Shown piece after piece: positions 36,401 to 45,585 of a stretch of 64,000 bases of DNA. The stretch lies in NCBI RefSeq assembly GCF_051521505.1, contig NZ_CP150356.1, positions 4,526,001-4,590,000 on the forward strand, written 5' to 3'. This stretch comes from Sorangium sp025924095. GTDB lineage: Bacteria > Myxococcota_A > Polyangia > Polyangiales > Polyangiaceae. The notes beneath the pieces are model-generated. The model saw nothing but the letters and a program-made list of their open reading frames with translations. It did no database searches and was not told where the DNA came from. Both the position numbers and the translations under genes were made by a program. Positions within the stretch are counted from its first letter, which is position 1. Each line of letters opens with the position of its first letter.

Positions 36401-36626
36401 GATTTCCCGTCGGTTCACCCGCGCCACCTCCCGTCGGTTCGCCTGCGCCACCACCTCCCGTCGGCGCGCCTGCGCCATCACCTCCCGTCGGCGCGCCTGC
36501 ACCTCCTCCCGCCTGCGCGCCCGGATCGCCGGGCTTCGGCGACGCGCCGTCCGATCCCGAACAAGCGCCCCCCAGCACCGACAAGGAGAGGGGCAGCACC
36601 CCGCAGAGGATCCCCATCCGCACCAT
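33408..36626 (-). CDS. GH115 alpha-glucuronidase lipoprotein
   Basis: About 1072 residues from ATG 36626 (MVRMGILCG..., lipobox GGAC). An Ala/Gly/Pro/Thr linker follows, then a full-length glycoside hydrolase family 115 enzyme: the N-terminal domain (VVIIGTLGKSPLVDQL), the catalytic barrel with YRGFFINDENPALGTWA, then LKANYLWPAVWG, then MGTSHEAPMMRAQDEW, then IINWCDDNWGNMRELP, and C-terminal beta-domains ending FWMVDPTVVVQKLVVDTGG. GH115 enzymes remove (4-O-methyl)glucuronic acid from xylan. An alternative start at 36767 (MTITEED, better ribosome site) would put 47 residues before the signal. It lies downstream of the GH62 gene in the same direction. Confidence 0.9.
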   Translation of the reverse strand: MVRMGILCGVLPLSLSVLGGACSGSDGASPKPGDPGAQAGGGAGAPTGGDGAGAPTGGGGAGEPTGGGAGEPTGNPDPPHPEDPEKYVAFEPGPERFPMVAAGKAAPLVVSSSDYAGVVRVVSDLKTDIGRVTQVEPEISLDEIPAADDVVIIGTLGKSPLVDQLVSENKLDVTDIAGRWETSLLQVVDNPAPGVRRAFVIAGSDQRGTIFGAYDVSRNIGVSPWHYWDDVPAHKHGELYILPGRYSQGEPKVKYRGFFINDENPALGTWARNTFGPAPNSSRPNGFNHELYAHVYEVMLRLKANYLWPAVWGRSLFDDDPESQALAAEYGIVMGTSHEAPMMRAQDEWDRFGQSGGRYGGNGQWNFDRNTEALKKYWADSITRMKDYESVVTVGMRGNGDLPIDNGGNIDLMQRIVAAQREILGKVTGKDVTTIPQVWTLYKEVQAFWDDGMRAPDDVIINWCDDNWGNMRELPDLSAPERSGGYGLYYHFDYVGGGRNYKWVDTTLLPSVWEQLHLSYRYGVDRLWVVNVGDMKNEEHPLEFFLDYAWNPDRWPAERIPVWERQWAAQQFGPEHAAEIAEVLTMYSRLQSRRKPELLNRVITLNANASIATNPSSAVVYADGSPFSLIHYGEAERVVAEWQALAAEAERLNEALPEAYRDAYYQLVLYQVKASANLYELRLAGFKNILYAAQKRAATKDMATTAEARLADDKAMSSYYNNTLAGGKWKGFQTQPKIGYGGNYPDSGWQQPERNNVAIEDFIWPELRQISLPSGADMGVAIDGSDRVWPAQGTAAVLPELTPFQTQPAQYIEVFNRGQAPFDYKIEPSVPWVKVWPNNGAIEKEVRATVTVDWEAAPKGTTEVPITVTGPNGSSVVVQAIVKNPDVNRDALEGFVESNGYVSIEAEHFTRAVGADPISWQLIPDIGRTAGGMTPFPVTAARQTPGGESPHLEYKINTFTSGKVTVWAYLSPRNNVLHSDGLKYAVSIDDGQPQVVNVTTALNGIPMNKSWERNTSDNVNLTSTTHTIAQPGEHVLKFWMVDPTVVVQKLVVDTGGLKPSYLGPPESYRAKP

Positions 36627-37199
36627 GGGCCTCCACGTGGTCCACAGCGCGCCGAGCGCTCGCTTGCCTGGGCCGGCGCACGGACGACCGGCGCGCCGCG
36701 CGCGGGCGGTCTCCTGGCTGGATCGCGTCAATTCGTTGGCTCTGCAATCTTCTTCCGTGATTGTCATGTGCGGCCTTCCCGGCTGTTCACTCGCATGGAC
36801 GCCCCCAGCGCACGCGCGAGGTGCGCTTTCGCGATCAGAGACACAAAGAGACGCGAGCACGCAGCTCCTTGTGACCACGAGGCTGCAGCGGAGGACGGAG
36901 CCTGCCTGCTCGCCCTGCCAGATCACCCAGGTTGTCGATTGTCGCCCGTTGCCCGCGCAGGGCGGCGCGCTGGAGTCCCCAGGCTCGCGGCTCTCAGATC
37001 GGCTCAGGTATTCCCGGAGCGTGCCGGTCTGATCACGCCTGGCGCAGCGAGGGCGGCGCGCCCTTCGTCCCGTCGCCGAGGGGACTTCCGGTGGCGCGCG
37101 CGATCTTGTCAGCCGCGCGGCCGTTCACGCTCGAGACGGCAGGCCCACGGATGCCAGCGCAGGGCTCGTCCGAGCGGCTCGGATCGTCACGGCTTCACA
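36627..37199. other. 573-bp intergenic upstream of GH115 gene
   Basis: Separates the GH115 gene from the GH62 gene stop, so GH115 probably has its own promoter. An in-frame upstream start for GH115 exists at 36767. I could not find a copy of the araB/lacI palindrome here. Confidence 0.4.
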
Positions 37200-38456
37200 T
37201 CACCTCGCATCCGTGAGCAGTCCGAGGCTGTACTCGTGCAAATTGTACTCGGCCCCGGCCCTGGTCCGGCCCTGAAAGAGATACTGCATGTTGCAGGTGT
37301 CGATCGTCATGGTCTCGTCGGGGTTATCGCGGAGCATCTCACCGTGGCTGATCCCGTCGTTCGACCAGCCGGCGCCCGTGACGTTGCTCTTCCCCGCGAA
37401 GGGGTTTGCCTGCGTGTCCGCCAGCGGCGTCCAGGCCCCGTCGAGCCTGTCCGCGGTCCAGGAGCGGAAATACCGACCGTCGCCGATGCTCTCGTGGATC
37501 AGAAGATACTTGTCCGAGCCCTTGATCTTGTAGACGTTGGCGGCCTCGAACAGGTCGAACCTCTCGTCGCTCATGACGATGACCGGCGTGCCGAAGCCAG
37601 CCGGGAAGCTGGCCTTGCTGGTCTGGCTTCGATAGAGGTGCCCGTTGTCATCGGAGAAGAACAGGTGGCAATTCGCGTCGTCGCAGATCACCCAGAAGTC
37701 GATCCACGTCCCTGAACCCTTGTTCTGGGTGACGATCGCGGGCTCGTTCGCGATGAAGGTCCGAGGCGCTGACCAGGATCGGACGTCGCTCGGATCCTTG
37801 GTGGTCGAGTAGGTGGGCGGCTGGCTCTGATAGACGAGGTACCACAGGTCCTGCGGCGCGAAGTAGAAGAGCTGCGGGGCGCACTTGTACCCGGTCAGGT
37901 TGGGGTTCGTGCTCAGGAGCGTCTTCGGCGCCGCCCCGGCCTTGTCCCAGTCGGTGAAGCTCAGATACGTCATGTTGTAGCTGTTGGAATAGTGCGTCGC
38001 GTACACGTGCCACTTGCCGTCATGGAACAGGACGGTCGGGTCCTTGATGGACACAGAGCCGCTCGGCGGGGTGATCAGCGCGGGTGACGACTCCCATTTG
38101 AAGCTCGTGGGCACGCCGCAGCCAGGGCTCATGCTGCCGCCCGTGGACGAGGCATCGCCGCCCGCCGCGCCGCCGGCGCCGCCACCGCCGGCGTTCGGAG
38201 AACCGCCCTCGTTTTGCGCCCCGCCCCCGCTCGTGGAGCCGCCCCCGCTCGTGGAGCCGCTTCCGCTCGTGGAGCCGCCTCCACTACCGGTACCGGTTCC
38301 GGTTCCAGCTCCAGATCCACCCTGACCCGCGGAGCTCCCCGCGGTCGCCCCGGACGAGGCGCTCGACGCCTCCGAGGTGGGCTCTGTGTCGGACGAGGCG
38401 CAACCCACGATGATCAATCCAACGAAGGTGACAAATCCTGCTGCCCATGAACGCAT
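37200..38456 (-). CDS. GH62 alpha-L-arabinofuranosidase lipoprotein
   Basis: About 418 residues: signal with lipobox IIVGC (Cys19), a ~90-residue Ser/Gly/Thr linker, then a ~300-residue GH62 five-bladed propeller. Signatures are KDPTVLFHDGKWHVYATHYSN (catalytic Asp region), APQLFYFAPQDLWYLVYQ, TWIDFWVICDD, and SDERFDLFEAANVYKI (catalytic Glu region). GH62 enzymes cleave L-arabinose side chains from arabinoxylan, exactly the sugar the downstream pathway uses. ATG 38456 has GGAGGTCACC directly upstream. It lies 127 bp after the last permease gene and is probably co-regulated with the importer. Confidence 0.9.
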   Translation of the reverse strand: MRSWAAGFVTFVGLIIVGCASSDTEPTSEASSASSGATAGSSAGQGGSGAGTGTGTGSGGGSTSGSGSTSGGGSTSGGGAQNEGGSPNAGGGGAGGAAGGDASSTGGSMSPGCGVPTSFKWESSPALITPPSGSVSIKDPTVLFHDGKWHVYATHYSNSYNMTYLSFTDWDKAGAAPKTLLSTNPNLTGYKCAPQLFYFAPQDLWYLVYQSQPPTYSTTKDPSDVRSWSAPRTFIANEPAIVTQNKGSGTWIDFWVICDDANCHLFFSDDNGHLYRSQTSKASFPAGFGTPVIVMSDERFDLFEAANVYKIKGSDKYLLIHESIGDGRYFRSWTADRLDGAWTPLADTQANPFAGKSNVTGAGWSNDGISHGEMLRDNPDETMTIDTCNMQYLFQGRTRAGAEYNLHEYSLGLLTDAR

Positions 38457-38583
38457 GGTGACCTCCAAGCTGCTTGTCGTGAAACTATGAATTCCCGCGC
38501 GACTCCAGAACGATCATCGCACGAGCACGAAGGCCTGTTGGCGCAACACGCGCTTGAACGGCGCTCCCTTCATCCCGCTCGTG

Positions 38584-39579
38584 TCATGCCGGCCGGGCGC
38601 GTCGCTCGAAGAGCCGCTGGAGCAGGCAGGAGACGAGGAGGAGCAGACCGATGACGATCTTGGTCCACCAGGAGCTGAGCGTGCCCTCGAACATGATGAG
38701 GGTCTGGATGGTGCCGTGGATGAGCACGCCGAACAGGGTCCCGACGACCGTGCCGAAGCCGCCGGTCAGCAGGGTGCCGCCGATGACGACGGCGGCGATG
38801 GCATCCAGCTCCATGCCGCCGGCGTGCAGCGCGTAGCCGGACACCATGTAAAACGTGAAGGCGACGCCCGCCAGCGCCGAGCAGAACCCGCTCAAGGTGT
38901 AGATAAGCACCTTGGTCCTCGGCACCGGGAGGCCCATGAGCAGGGCGGACTGCTCGCTCCCGCCGATCGCGTAGACCGTGCGGCCGAAGCGCGTGTAGTG
39001 CGCGAGGTAGACGGCCGCGGCGAACAGCACAAGGGCGATGACCACGTTCCAGGTGATCGACGTGTCGAACAGGAAAGGAATGCGGCGCGACGAGACGTCG
39101 ACGTAGAAGCCGTGGCTGATGGTGATGGATTCGATGCTGATGAGGTAACAGAGCCCGCGAGCCAGGAACATGCCCGCCAGCGTGACGATGAAGGCCTGGA
39201 CCTCGAAGTACTGGATGATCAACCCCATCACGAGGCCGAAGCCCGCGCCCATGGCCAGGACGAGCGGGATGACCACGGCCGGGCTGACGCCGTGGTGCTC
39301 GACGAGCGACGCCGAGACCATCGTGGTCAGCGCGATGACCGAGCCGACCGAGAGATCGATCCCGCCGGAGAGGATGACGAAGGTCATCCCGATGGCGGCG
39401 ATCGCCAGGAACGCGTTGTCGATGAAGAAGTTGAGGAACACCTGCAGCGAGAAGAACCCCTCGAACAGGCACGACCCGGCCCCGAACAGGAGCGCGAAGA
39501 GGCCGATGGTGACGGCGAGCGGCAGGTGCCTCGGGGGGATCCGGACGGACGGCCTGGCCGCAGCTGCGGTGTTGCTCAT
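38584..39579 (-). CDS. yjfF: sugar ABC transporter permease, YjfF type
   Basis: 331 residues, the same length as E. coli YjfF, with eight or more hydrophobic segments and the RbsC/YjfF signature FVILSGGIDLSVGSVIAL. It should pair with the second permease to form the membrane channel of a pentose/furanose importer. Its ATG overlaps the upstream permease stop (ATGA). By context the substrate is probably L-arabinose rather than galactofuranose (compare the AraUVWZ transporters of Shewanella, which belong to the same family). Confidence 0.9.
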   Translation of the reverse strand: MSNTAAAARPSVRIPPRHLPLAVTIGLFALLFGAGSCLFEGFFSLQVFLNFFIDNAFLAIAAIGMTFVILSGGIDLSVGSVIALTTMVSASLVEHHGVSPAVVIPLVLAMGAGFGLVMGLIIQYFEVQAFIVTLAGMFLARGLCYLISIESITISHGFYVDVSSRRIPFLFDTSITWNVVIALVLFAAAVYLAHYTRFGRTVYAIGGSEQSALLMGLPVPRTKVLIYTLSGFCSALAGVAFTFYMVSGYALHAGGMELDAIAAVVIGGTLLTGGFGTVVGTLFGVLIHGTIQTLIMFEGTLSSWWTKIVIGLLLLVSCLLQRLFERRARPA

Positions 39580-40634
39580 GGAACGGCCACTCTCCCTGCG
39601 CGCTGCTTTCCGATGAGATCCCTGACCTTCTGCGATTGCAGGATGCTGACCAGGAAGACGACGAGGGCCTTCACCACCAGGTTGACCTCGGGCGGGACGC
39701 CGACGGAGTAGATCGTGGTGGTGAGCGTCTGGAGGATGAGGGCGCCGATGACGCTCCCCGCCAGCGTGAACCTGCCCCCGGAGAGCGACGTCCCGCCCAG
39801 GACCACGGCCAGGATGGCGTCGAGCTCGAAGAGCAGGCCCGCGTTGTTGCCGTCGGCGCTCTTGACGTTCGAGCTCACGATGAGCCCGGCGATGCCGGCG
39901 CACAGGCCGCACACCGCATAGCAGGCGAAGGTGATCGAGCGCGCGCGGATCCCGGCCAGCCGCGAGGCGATCGGGTTCACGCCGATCGCCTCGACGAACA
40001 TGCCGAGCGCGGTCTTGCGGGTCAGCAGCCAGAGGGCGGCGCCCACGCCCGCCACGATGAACAGCGAGACAGGGATGCCCAGCAGGAAGCCGTTCCCGAT
40101 GACATGGTAAGGACTGTAATAGATCGTGAGGATCTGGCCGTTCGTGATGAGCTGGGCGACGCCCCGGCCCATGACGAGCAGGATCAGGGTCGCGATGATC
40201 GGCTGCAGGCCGAGCAGCGACACGAGCGCTCCGTTCCACATGCCGAAGACCAGCGCCACGCCGAGCGCGCCGCCGATGACGATCGGCAGCGGGAACTGCG
40301 TCACGTCCTCCATGCCGGTCCCGCCGCGCAGGGCCAGCTCGCCGCCGATCAGCGCCGCCGCGACCGCGCCCGAGATGGCGACGACCGCGCCCACCGAGAT
40401 GTCGATTCCGTGGGTGGCGATCACCAGGGTGAGACCCATGGCGATGATCATGAGCGGCGCCGCGCGGTTCAGGATGTCGATGACGCTGCCGTACAGGTGG
40501 CCGTCCTTGACCGTGATCGCGAAGAGCTGCGGGTTGATGACGAGGTTGAAGAGGAGCAGGAGGCCGAGCATCGCCATCGGCCAGAAGGCGCTCCTCCGGG
40601 TGAGCCGGCGCAGGGAGGCGGCCGCCGCGCTCAC
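39576..40634 (-). CDS. ytfT: sugar ABC transporter permease, YtfT type
   Basis: About 352 residues, polytopic, with the permease signature LVIATHGIDISVGAVVAI and the C-terminal VLGGTSLSGGRFTLAGSVIGAL. The start is GTG 40634, which overlaps the ATPase gene stop (GTGA) and gives a normal length. A much longer open frame upstream is antisense-like and ignored. It forms a heterodimeric channel with the YjfF-type subunit. Confidence 0.9.
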   Translation of the reverse strand: MSAAAASLRRLTRRSAFWPMAMLGLLLLFNLVINPQLFAITVKDGHLYGSVIDILNRAAPLMIIAMGLTLVIATHGIDISVGAVVAISGAVAAALIGGELALRGGTGMEDVTQFPLPIVIGGALGVALVFGMWNGALVSLLGLQPIIATLILLVMGRGVAQLITNGQILTIYYSPYHVIGNGFLLGIPVSLFIVAGVGAALWLLTRKTALGMFVEAIGVNPIASRLAGIRARSITFACYAVCGLCAGIAGLIVSSNVKSADGNNAGLLFELDAILAVVLGGTSLSGGRFTLAGSVIGALILQTLTTTIYSVGVPPEVNLVVKALVVFLVSILQSQKVRDLIGKQRAGRVAVP

Positions 40635-42154
40635 GCCGGGCCTCCCGCGATGATCTGGTACACCGCCTGCTCGTTTGTCTCGCCGGTGGCCAGGTCGGCC
40701 ACCTTGCGCCTGTCGCGCAGGACGACGACCCGGTCCGAGTAGCGCAGCGCCTCGGCCATCTCGGACGAGACGAACACCACCGCCATGCCCCGGTCGCAGA
40801 GATCCATGACCTGGCCCATGATCTCGCCCTTGGCCGCCACGTCGATGCCGCGGGTCGGCTCGTCGAGGATCAGCATGCGCGGGTCGGTCGCCAGCCAGCG
40901 GGCCAGGAGCGCCTTCTGCTGGTTGCCGCCGCTCAGCTTGGAGATGGGCACCTCCGCGTCGGCCGCCACGATGCCGAGCCGCTGGATGTACGTGCGTGCG
41001 ATCTCGTCCTGTCGTGCGCGGGACAGGTTGCGGAAGATGCCGCGCTTGGCCTGGAGGGCGACGATGATGTTCTCGCGCAGCGAGAGGTCGCCGAGGATGC
41101 CCTCGAGCTTCCGGTCCTCGGGGCAGAACCCGAGCCCGCGCGCGATCGCGTCGAGCGGCGAGCCGATGCGCGCCGCTGCGCCGTCGATCTCGATGGTGCC
41201 CTGGTCCGCCCTGTCGATCCCGAACAGGAGCCGCACCGTCTCGGACTTTCCGGCGCCCAGGAGACCGGCGATGCCGAGCTCTTCCCCGGGCCACACCTCG
41301 AGGTCGATGTCCCTGACCGAGCCCTTCTTGCCGAGGCCGCGTGCCCGCAGGAAGGGCGCCGCCCCGCCCGCCGGCATCGCCGCCCGGGCGCGCTCGGCCC
41401 GGGTCGGGCCCTCGTCCGCGACGTCGCGCCCGACCATCTGCGTGACGAGCTCCATGCGCGAGAGCTCCGCGGCCAGGTGCTCGCCGACCCGCTGGCCGTT
41501 CCTCAGCACCGTGATCCGGTCGGAGATCTCGAACACCTGGTCGAGGAAGTGCGTGATGAACAGGACCGCCATCCCTTGCCCCGTGAGGCGCCGGATGACC
41601 GAGAACAGCGTCTTCACCTCGTCCTCGGCCAGGCTCGATGTCGGCTCGTCGAGGATGAGGATCTTGGCCCTGGCGCTGAGCGCGCGCGCGATCGCGACGA
41701 TCTGCTGGACGGCCAGGGAGAAGGTCGAGAGCGGCGCGGCGACGTCGATGTGGACGTTGAGGTCCGACAGCAGGGCGGCGGCCTTCCGGCGCATCTCCCC
41801 CCACCGGATGGCGAAGGGGCGCTCGCCTTCACGCCCGAGGTAGATGTTCTCGGCGACCGACAGGTTGGTGCACAGGTTCACCTCCTGGAACACGGCGCTG
41901 ATGCCCGCCCGCTGCGCGTCCTGCGGGCTCGACGGCCTGATCTCCCGGCCATCGAGGAGGATCTGCCCGGCGTCCGGGGGGTGGACGCCGGTGATGACCT
42001 TGACGAGGGTCGACTTGCCGGCGCCGTTCTGCCCCATGAGCGTGTGCACCTCCCCCGGCAGCAGGCGGAAGTCGACGGACAGGAGCGCCTGCACGCCGGG
42101 GAAACTCTTCGAGATCCGCTTCATCTCGAGCACGGGCACGACGTCGCTCCCCAT
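40631..42154 (-). CDS. ytfR: sugar ABC transporter ATPase, YtfR/AraG type
   Basis: About 507 residues with two ATP-binding cassettes. Domain 1 has Walker A GQNGAGKST, Q-loop FQEVN and Walker B ILILDEPTSSL; its signature loop is replaced by TFSLAVQQ. Domain 2 has a degenerate Walker A LLGAGKSE, LSGGNQQK and MLILDEPTRGID. Fused tandem cassettes are typical of monosaccharide importers. ATG 42154 fits GGAGG nine bases upstream better than ATG 42163. It is the third gene of the importer set after the binding protein. Confidence 0.92.
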   Translation of the reverse strand: MGSDVVPVLEMKRISKSFPGVQALLSVDFRLLPGEVHTLMGQNGAGKSTLVKVITGVHPPDAGQILLDGREIRPSSPQDAQRAGISAVFQEVNLCTNLSVAENIYLGREGERPFAIRWGEMRRKAAALLSDLNVHIDVAAPLSTFSLAVQQIVAIARALSARAKILILDEPTSSLAEDEVKTLFSVIRRLTGQGMAVLFITHFLDQVFEISDRITVLRNGQRVGEHLAAELSRMELVTQMVGRDVADEGPTRAERARAAMPAGGAAPFLRARGLGKKGSVRDIDLEVWPGEELGIAGLLGAGKSETVRLLFGIDRADQGTIEIDGAAARIGSPLDAIARGLGFCPEDRKLEGILGDLSLRENIIVALQAKRGIFRNLSRARQDEIARTYIQRLGIVAADAEVPISKLSGGNQQKALLARWLATDPRMLILDEPTRGIDVAAKGEIMGQVMDLCDRGMAVVFVSSEMAEALRYSDRVVVLRDRRKVADLATGETNEQAVYQIIAGGPA

Positions 42155-42300
42155 CACTCCCATCCTCCCGGCGCGGAGATCGCCGCCGCGCGCGCCCGGA
42201 CAGCGCTGTCAACCGAACCGAGGCCAAGGCGGGAAGAAGCTCCCCCCGTCCCCGACCTTTCCGTGAAATCTCGATGGGCAGATGAGCGCGTCCCCGGCGC

Positions 42301-43272
42301 TCAGTACTTGCGCTTCGGGAGCTCCTGGGCGGCGGTCTCCATCGGGAAGACGCCCTCCTCGGTCACGATGCGCTTGGGCAGCGTCTTGCCTGCCACCACG
42401 TCGTTGACCGCGCTCATGAGCTGCGGCCCGAGCAGGGGGCTGCACTCGACGGTCACGTTGAGCTTGCCGGCCATCATCGCCTCGAACGCGCCCTTCACCG
42501 CGTCGATGGAGATGACGAGGATGTCCTTGCCCGGGCGGAGGCCGGCCTCCTCGATCGCCTGGATCGCGCCGATCGCCATGTCGTCGTTGTGGGCGTAGAG
42601 GACGTGGATGTTCTTGCCCTCCGCCTTGAGGAACGCCTCCATGACCTCCTTGCCCTTGGCGCGCGTGAAGTCACCCGTCTGCGAGCGGATGATCTTGAGC
42701 TCGGGCCTGTCCTTGATGATCTCCTCGAACCCCTTCTTGCGGTCGATCGCGGGGGCCGAGCCGACGGTGCCCTGCAGCTCGACGATGTTGACGGGGTCCT
42801 TCTGACCCTTCGTCTTCTCGTCCAGCCACTTCGCCGCGCGGCGGCCTTCCTCGACGAAGTCCGAGCCGATGAAGGTGACCCAGAGGCTGTCGTCCTTCAC
42901 GTCCACGGCGCGATCGGTCAGGATGACCGGGATCTTGGCCGCCTTGGCCTCGCGCAGGACGGGCTCCCAGCCGGTCTCGACCACGGGCGAGAAGGCGATG
43001 ACGTCGACCTTCTGGGCGATGAACGACCGGATGGCCTTGATCTGGTTCTCCTGCTTCTGCTGCGCGTCGGAGAGCTTGAGGTCGAACCCGGCCGTCTTGG
43101 CGGCCTCCTCGATCGATTTTGTGTTGGCGGTCCGCCACTCGCTCTCCGCGCCGATCTGGGAGAACCCGAGCGTGATCTGCTTCTTTTCCTTCTGACATCC
43201 CAGCCCGGCCAGGATCAGCGCCAGCCCGGCCAGCGCCACCATCGTCGTGGTGACAAAATTGCTCCTCTTCAA
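42301..43272 (-). CDS. ytfQ: sugar-binding lipoprotein, YtfQ type
   Basis: 323 residues. The lipobox LAGLGC gives Cys26. The mature protein matches YtfQ-type pentose/furanose-binding proteins: ITLGFSQIGAESEWRTAN, then QKQENQIKAIRSFIAQKVDVIAFSPVVETGWEPVL, then PVILTDRAVDV. The start is TTG 43272, with AAAGGAG seven bases upstream; no ATG gives a proper signal. It lies 83 bp after araD, and the ATPase follows after 146 bp, spacing that often allows higher binding-protein expression. By context it probably captures L-arabinose in furanose form. Confidence 0.9.
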   Translation of the reverse strand: MKRSNFVTTTMVALAGLALILAGLGCQKEKKQITLGFSQIGAESEWRTANTKSIEEAAKTAGFDLKLSDAQQKQENQIKAIRSFIAQKVDVIAFSPVVETGWEPVLREAKAAKIPVILTDRAVDVKDDSLWVTFIGSDFVEEGRRAAKWLDEKTKGQKDPVNIVELQGTVGSAPAIDRKKGFEEIIKDRPELKIIRSQTGDFTRAKGKEVMEAFLKAEGKNIHVLYAHNDDMAIGAIQAIEEAGLRPGKDILVISIDAVKGAFEAMMAGKLNVTVECSPLLGPQLMSAVNDVVAGKTLPKRIVTEEGVFPMETAAQELPKRKY

Positions 43273-43355
43273 GGCGCAGCTCCTTTCATCGTGTCCATCG
43301 CCCCGTCCCGCGGGGCATCTTGGTCGTCCTCGCCGTCGTCCCGCGACGTCCGGCG

Positions 43356-44054
43356 TCACTTCTGGCCGTAGTACGCGCCCTTCCCGTGTTTCCGGTCGAA
43401 GTGCTTGCGCACGAGCGCGTCGGGCAGGCGCGCGGCGCCTGGGTGGATCGCGCGGGTGATGAACGCCATCCTCGCGATCTCCTCGAGCACCACCGCATTG
43501 TACACGGCCTTGTCGGCGTCCTCTCCCCACGCGAAGGGGCCGTGGCCCGCCACGAGCACCATCGGTGTGTGGGCCGGGCTACGCTCTCTGAAGCACTCGA
43601 GGATCTGCTTCCCGGTCTCCGTCTCGTAGTCGCCCTGCACGGCGTCCGCGCGCATCATCTCGGTGCACGGCACGTCCTCGGCCAGGTGATCCGCGTGCGT
43701 CGTCCCGTAGATCGGGATCGGCGTGCTCGTCTGCGCCCAGCTCGTCGCGTAGGTCGAGTGCGTGTGCACGACGCCGCCCACCCCGCGGAAGCTCTTGTAC
43801 AACAGGACGTGCGTCCGGGTATCCGAGGAAGGGCGGAGCTTGCCCTCCACCACGTTCCCCTCCAGGTCGACCACCACCATGTCGTCGGCCGATAGCCGAT
43901 CGTACGCGACGCCGCTCGGCTTGATGGCCAGGACACCCCGGTCGCGATCGAACGCCGAGACGTTGCCGAAGGTGTAGATGGCGAGCCCCCGGCGCGGGAT
44001 CTCCAGGTTCGCCTCCCAGGCGCGCTCGCGCAGCTCTCGATAGGTCGTGCTCAC
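43356..44054 (-). CDS. araD: L-ribulose-5-phosphate 4-epimerase AraD
   Basis: 232 residues (E. coli AraD 231). It converts L-ribulose-5-phosphate to D-xylulose-5-phosphate, the last step of arabinose entry to the pentose phosphate pathway. It is a class II aldolase fold with zinc: GNVSAFDRDRG, then IKPSGVAYDRL, the metal pair VHTHSTYATSWAQ, then YGTTHADH, then VLVAGHGPFAWGED. It starts ten bases after the araA stop. Confidence 0.95.
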   Translation of the reverse strand: MSTTYRELRERAWEANLEIPRRGLAIYTFGNVSAFDRDRGVLAIKPSGVAYDRLSADDMVVVDLEGNVVEGKLRPSSDTRTHVLLYKSFRGVGGVVHTHSTYATSWAQTSTPIPIYGTTHADHLAEDVPCTEMMRADAVQGDYETETGKQILECFRERSPAHTPMVLVAGHGPFAWGEDADKAVYNAVVLEEIARMAFITRAIHPGAARLPDALVRKHFDRKHGKGAYYGQK

Positions 44055-44064
44055 ATCCCGTCCC

Positions 44065-45585
44065 TCAGTGCGATATCCGGTAGGCGAGGTCGTTCCAGCG
44101 GAGCTCGTTCTTGAGCGCGCGGATCTCGGTCCCTTCGCCGATGCAAACCACCTCCACGCCGGCGATGGCGGCGAAGTCCTCCACGTGCGCCATCGTCAGG
44201 GCGCGGCTGTGCGCGCAGTGATGGGCGCCTCCGGCCAGGATCCACGCCTCGCACGCGAGCTTGAAATCCGGCCTGGGGATCCACACCGCGCGCGCCACCG
44301 GCAGCTTCGGCATCGCCCTGTCGGGCGCCACCGCCTCGAGCTCGTTGGCGACGATCCGCATGCGGCCGCGCATGTCGATCATGGCAACGTTCACCGCGGG
44401 CCCGGTCCCGGCGTCGAAGACGAGCCGGCAAGGGTCCGCCTTGCTGCCGATGGAGAGCGGGTGGATCTCCAGCGACGGCTTCCCCGCGGCGATCGAGGGG
44501 CAGATCTCGAGCATGTGGGCGCCGAGGACGCGCTCCTTCCCCTGGACGAGGTGATAGGTGTAGTCCTCCATGAAGGAGACGCCCCCGCGCAGGCCGGCCG
44601 ACATGACCTTCAGGGCGCGGACCAGGCCGCAGGACTTCCAGTCGCCCTCCGCGCCGAAGCCGTAGCCCTCGGCCATGAGGCGCTGCACCGCGAGGCCGGG
44701 GAGCTGCTTGAGCCCGTGCAGGTCCTCGAAGGTCGTGGTGAAGCCGCCGAAGCCGCCCTCCTCGAGGAAGGAGCGCATCGCCGCCTCCTGCCTCGCCGCG
44801 TACCGCAGCTCGCCGCGGCGATCTCCGCCCTTCCTCAGGGCGGGGGCGACGGAGTACGCCTCGTCGTACTCCGCCACGAGGCGATCGACCTCGCGCTCGT
44901 CGACGTCGGCGATCCGCCCCACGAGATCGCCCATGCCGTAGCCGTTCACCGACCAGCCGAGCTTGACCTGCGCCTCGACGCGATCGCCCCCGGTGACGGC
45001 CACCTCTCTCATGTTCATGCCGCCGAAGCGGGCGATCTTGAGCCGCCGCGCGTCCAGGATGGCGCAGGCGGCGCGCGCCCAGACGTCGAGCTTGGCGAGG
45101 ACGTCGTCGTCCATCCAGTGGCCGACGACGACCTTCCGGTCGATGCGCAGGCGAGCGCCGATGTACCCGAACTCACGGTCCCCGTGGGCCGACTGGTTCA
45201 GGTTCATGAAATCCATGTCGATGCTGTCCCAGGGGAGCTCGCGGTTATACTGCGTGTGCAGGTGCGCGAGCGGCTTCTCCAGGCGCAGGAGCCCCGCGAT
45301 CCACATCTTCGCGGGCGAGAACGTGTGCATCCACGTGATCACGCCGGCGCACCGCGGCGTCGCGTTGGCCTCGCGGCAGACGGCGAGGATCGCCTCGGGG
45401 CTCTTGAGCGTCGGCTTCCAGACGACCTTGACGGGGAGCTTGCCGGAGGCGTCGAGATGCGCGGCGATCTCCCGCGCGTGCTCGGCGACCTGCTTCAGCG
45501 TCTCCTCGCCGTAGAGGTCTTGACTGCCGGTCAAGAACCACACCTCGAAGTCTTCCCGAAGTTCTTTCATCGCGACCCTGCTCAT
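44065..45585 (-). CDS. araA: L-arabinose isomerase AraA
   Basis: 506 residues (E. coli 500). It interconverts L-arabinose and L-ribulose using Mn(II). It begins EVWFLTGSQDLYGEETL and carries GVITWMHTFSPAKMWI, QYNRELPW and the metal-ligand regions GAEGDWKSCGL, EDYTYHL and GAHMLEICPS with the late HHCAHS. ATG 45585 overlaps the ribulokinase stop (ATGA), so araB and araA are translationally coupled. Confidence 0.96.
   Translation of the reverse strand: MSRVAMKELREDFEVWFLTGSQDLYGEETLKQVAEHAREIAAHLDASGKLPVKVVWKPTLKSPEAILAVCREANATPRCAGVITWMHTFSPAKMWIAGLLRLEKPLAHLHTQYNRELPWDSIDMDFMNLNQSAHGDREFGYIGARLRIDRKVVVGHWMDDDVLAKLDVWARAACAILDARRLKIARFGGMNMREVAVTGGDRVEAQVKLGWSVNGYGMGDLVGRIADVDEREVDRLVAEYDEAYSVAPALRKGGDRRGELRYAARQEAAMRSFLEEGGFGGFTTTFEDLHGLKQLPGLAVQRLMAEGYGFGAEGDWKSCGLVRALKVMSAGLRGGVSFMEDYTYHLVQGKERVLGAHMLEICPSIAAGKPSLEIHPLSIGSKADPCRLVFDAGTGPAVNVAMIDMRGRMRIVANELEAVAPDRAMPKLPVARAVWIPRPDFKLACEAWILAGGAHHCAHSRALTMAHVEDFAAIAGVEVVCIGEGTEIRALKNELRWNDLAYRISH

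Noticed and set aside
39576..41804. Extended 742-codon frame for the YtfT-type permease
   Set aside because: The upstream part is antisense-like Arg/Gly-rich sequence overlapping the ATPase gene in another frame; GTG 40634 gives the family length and a GTGA overlap.
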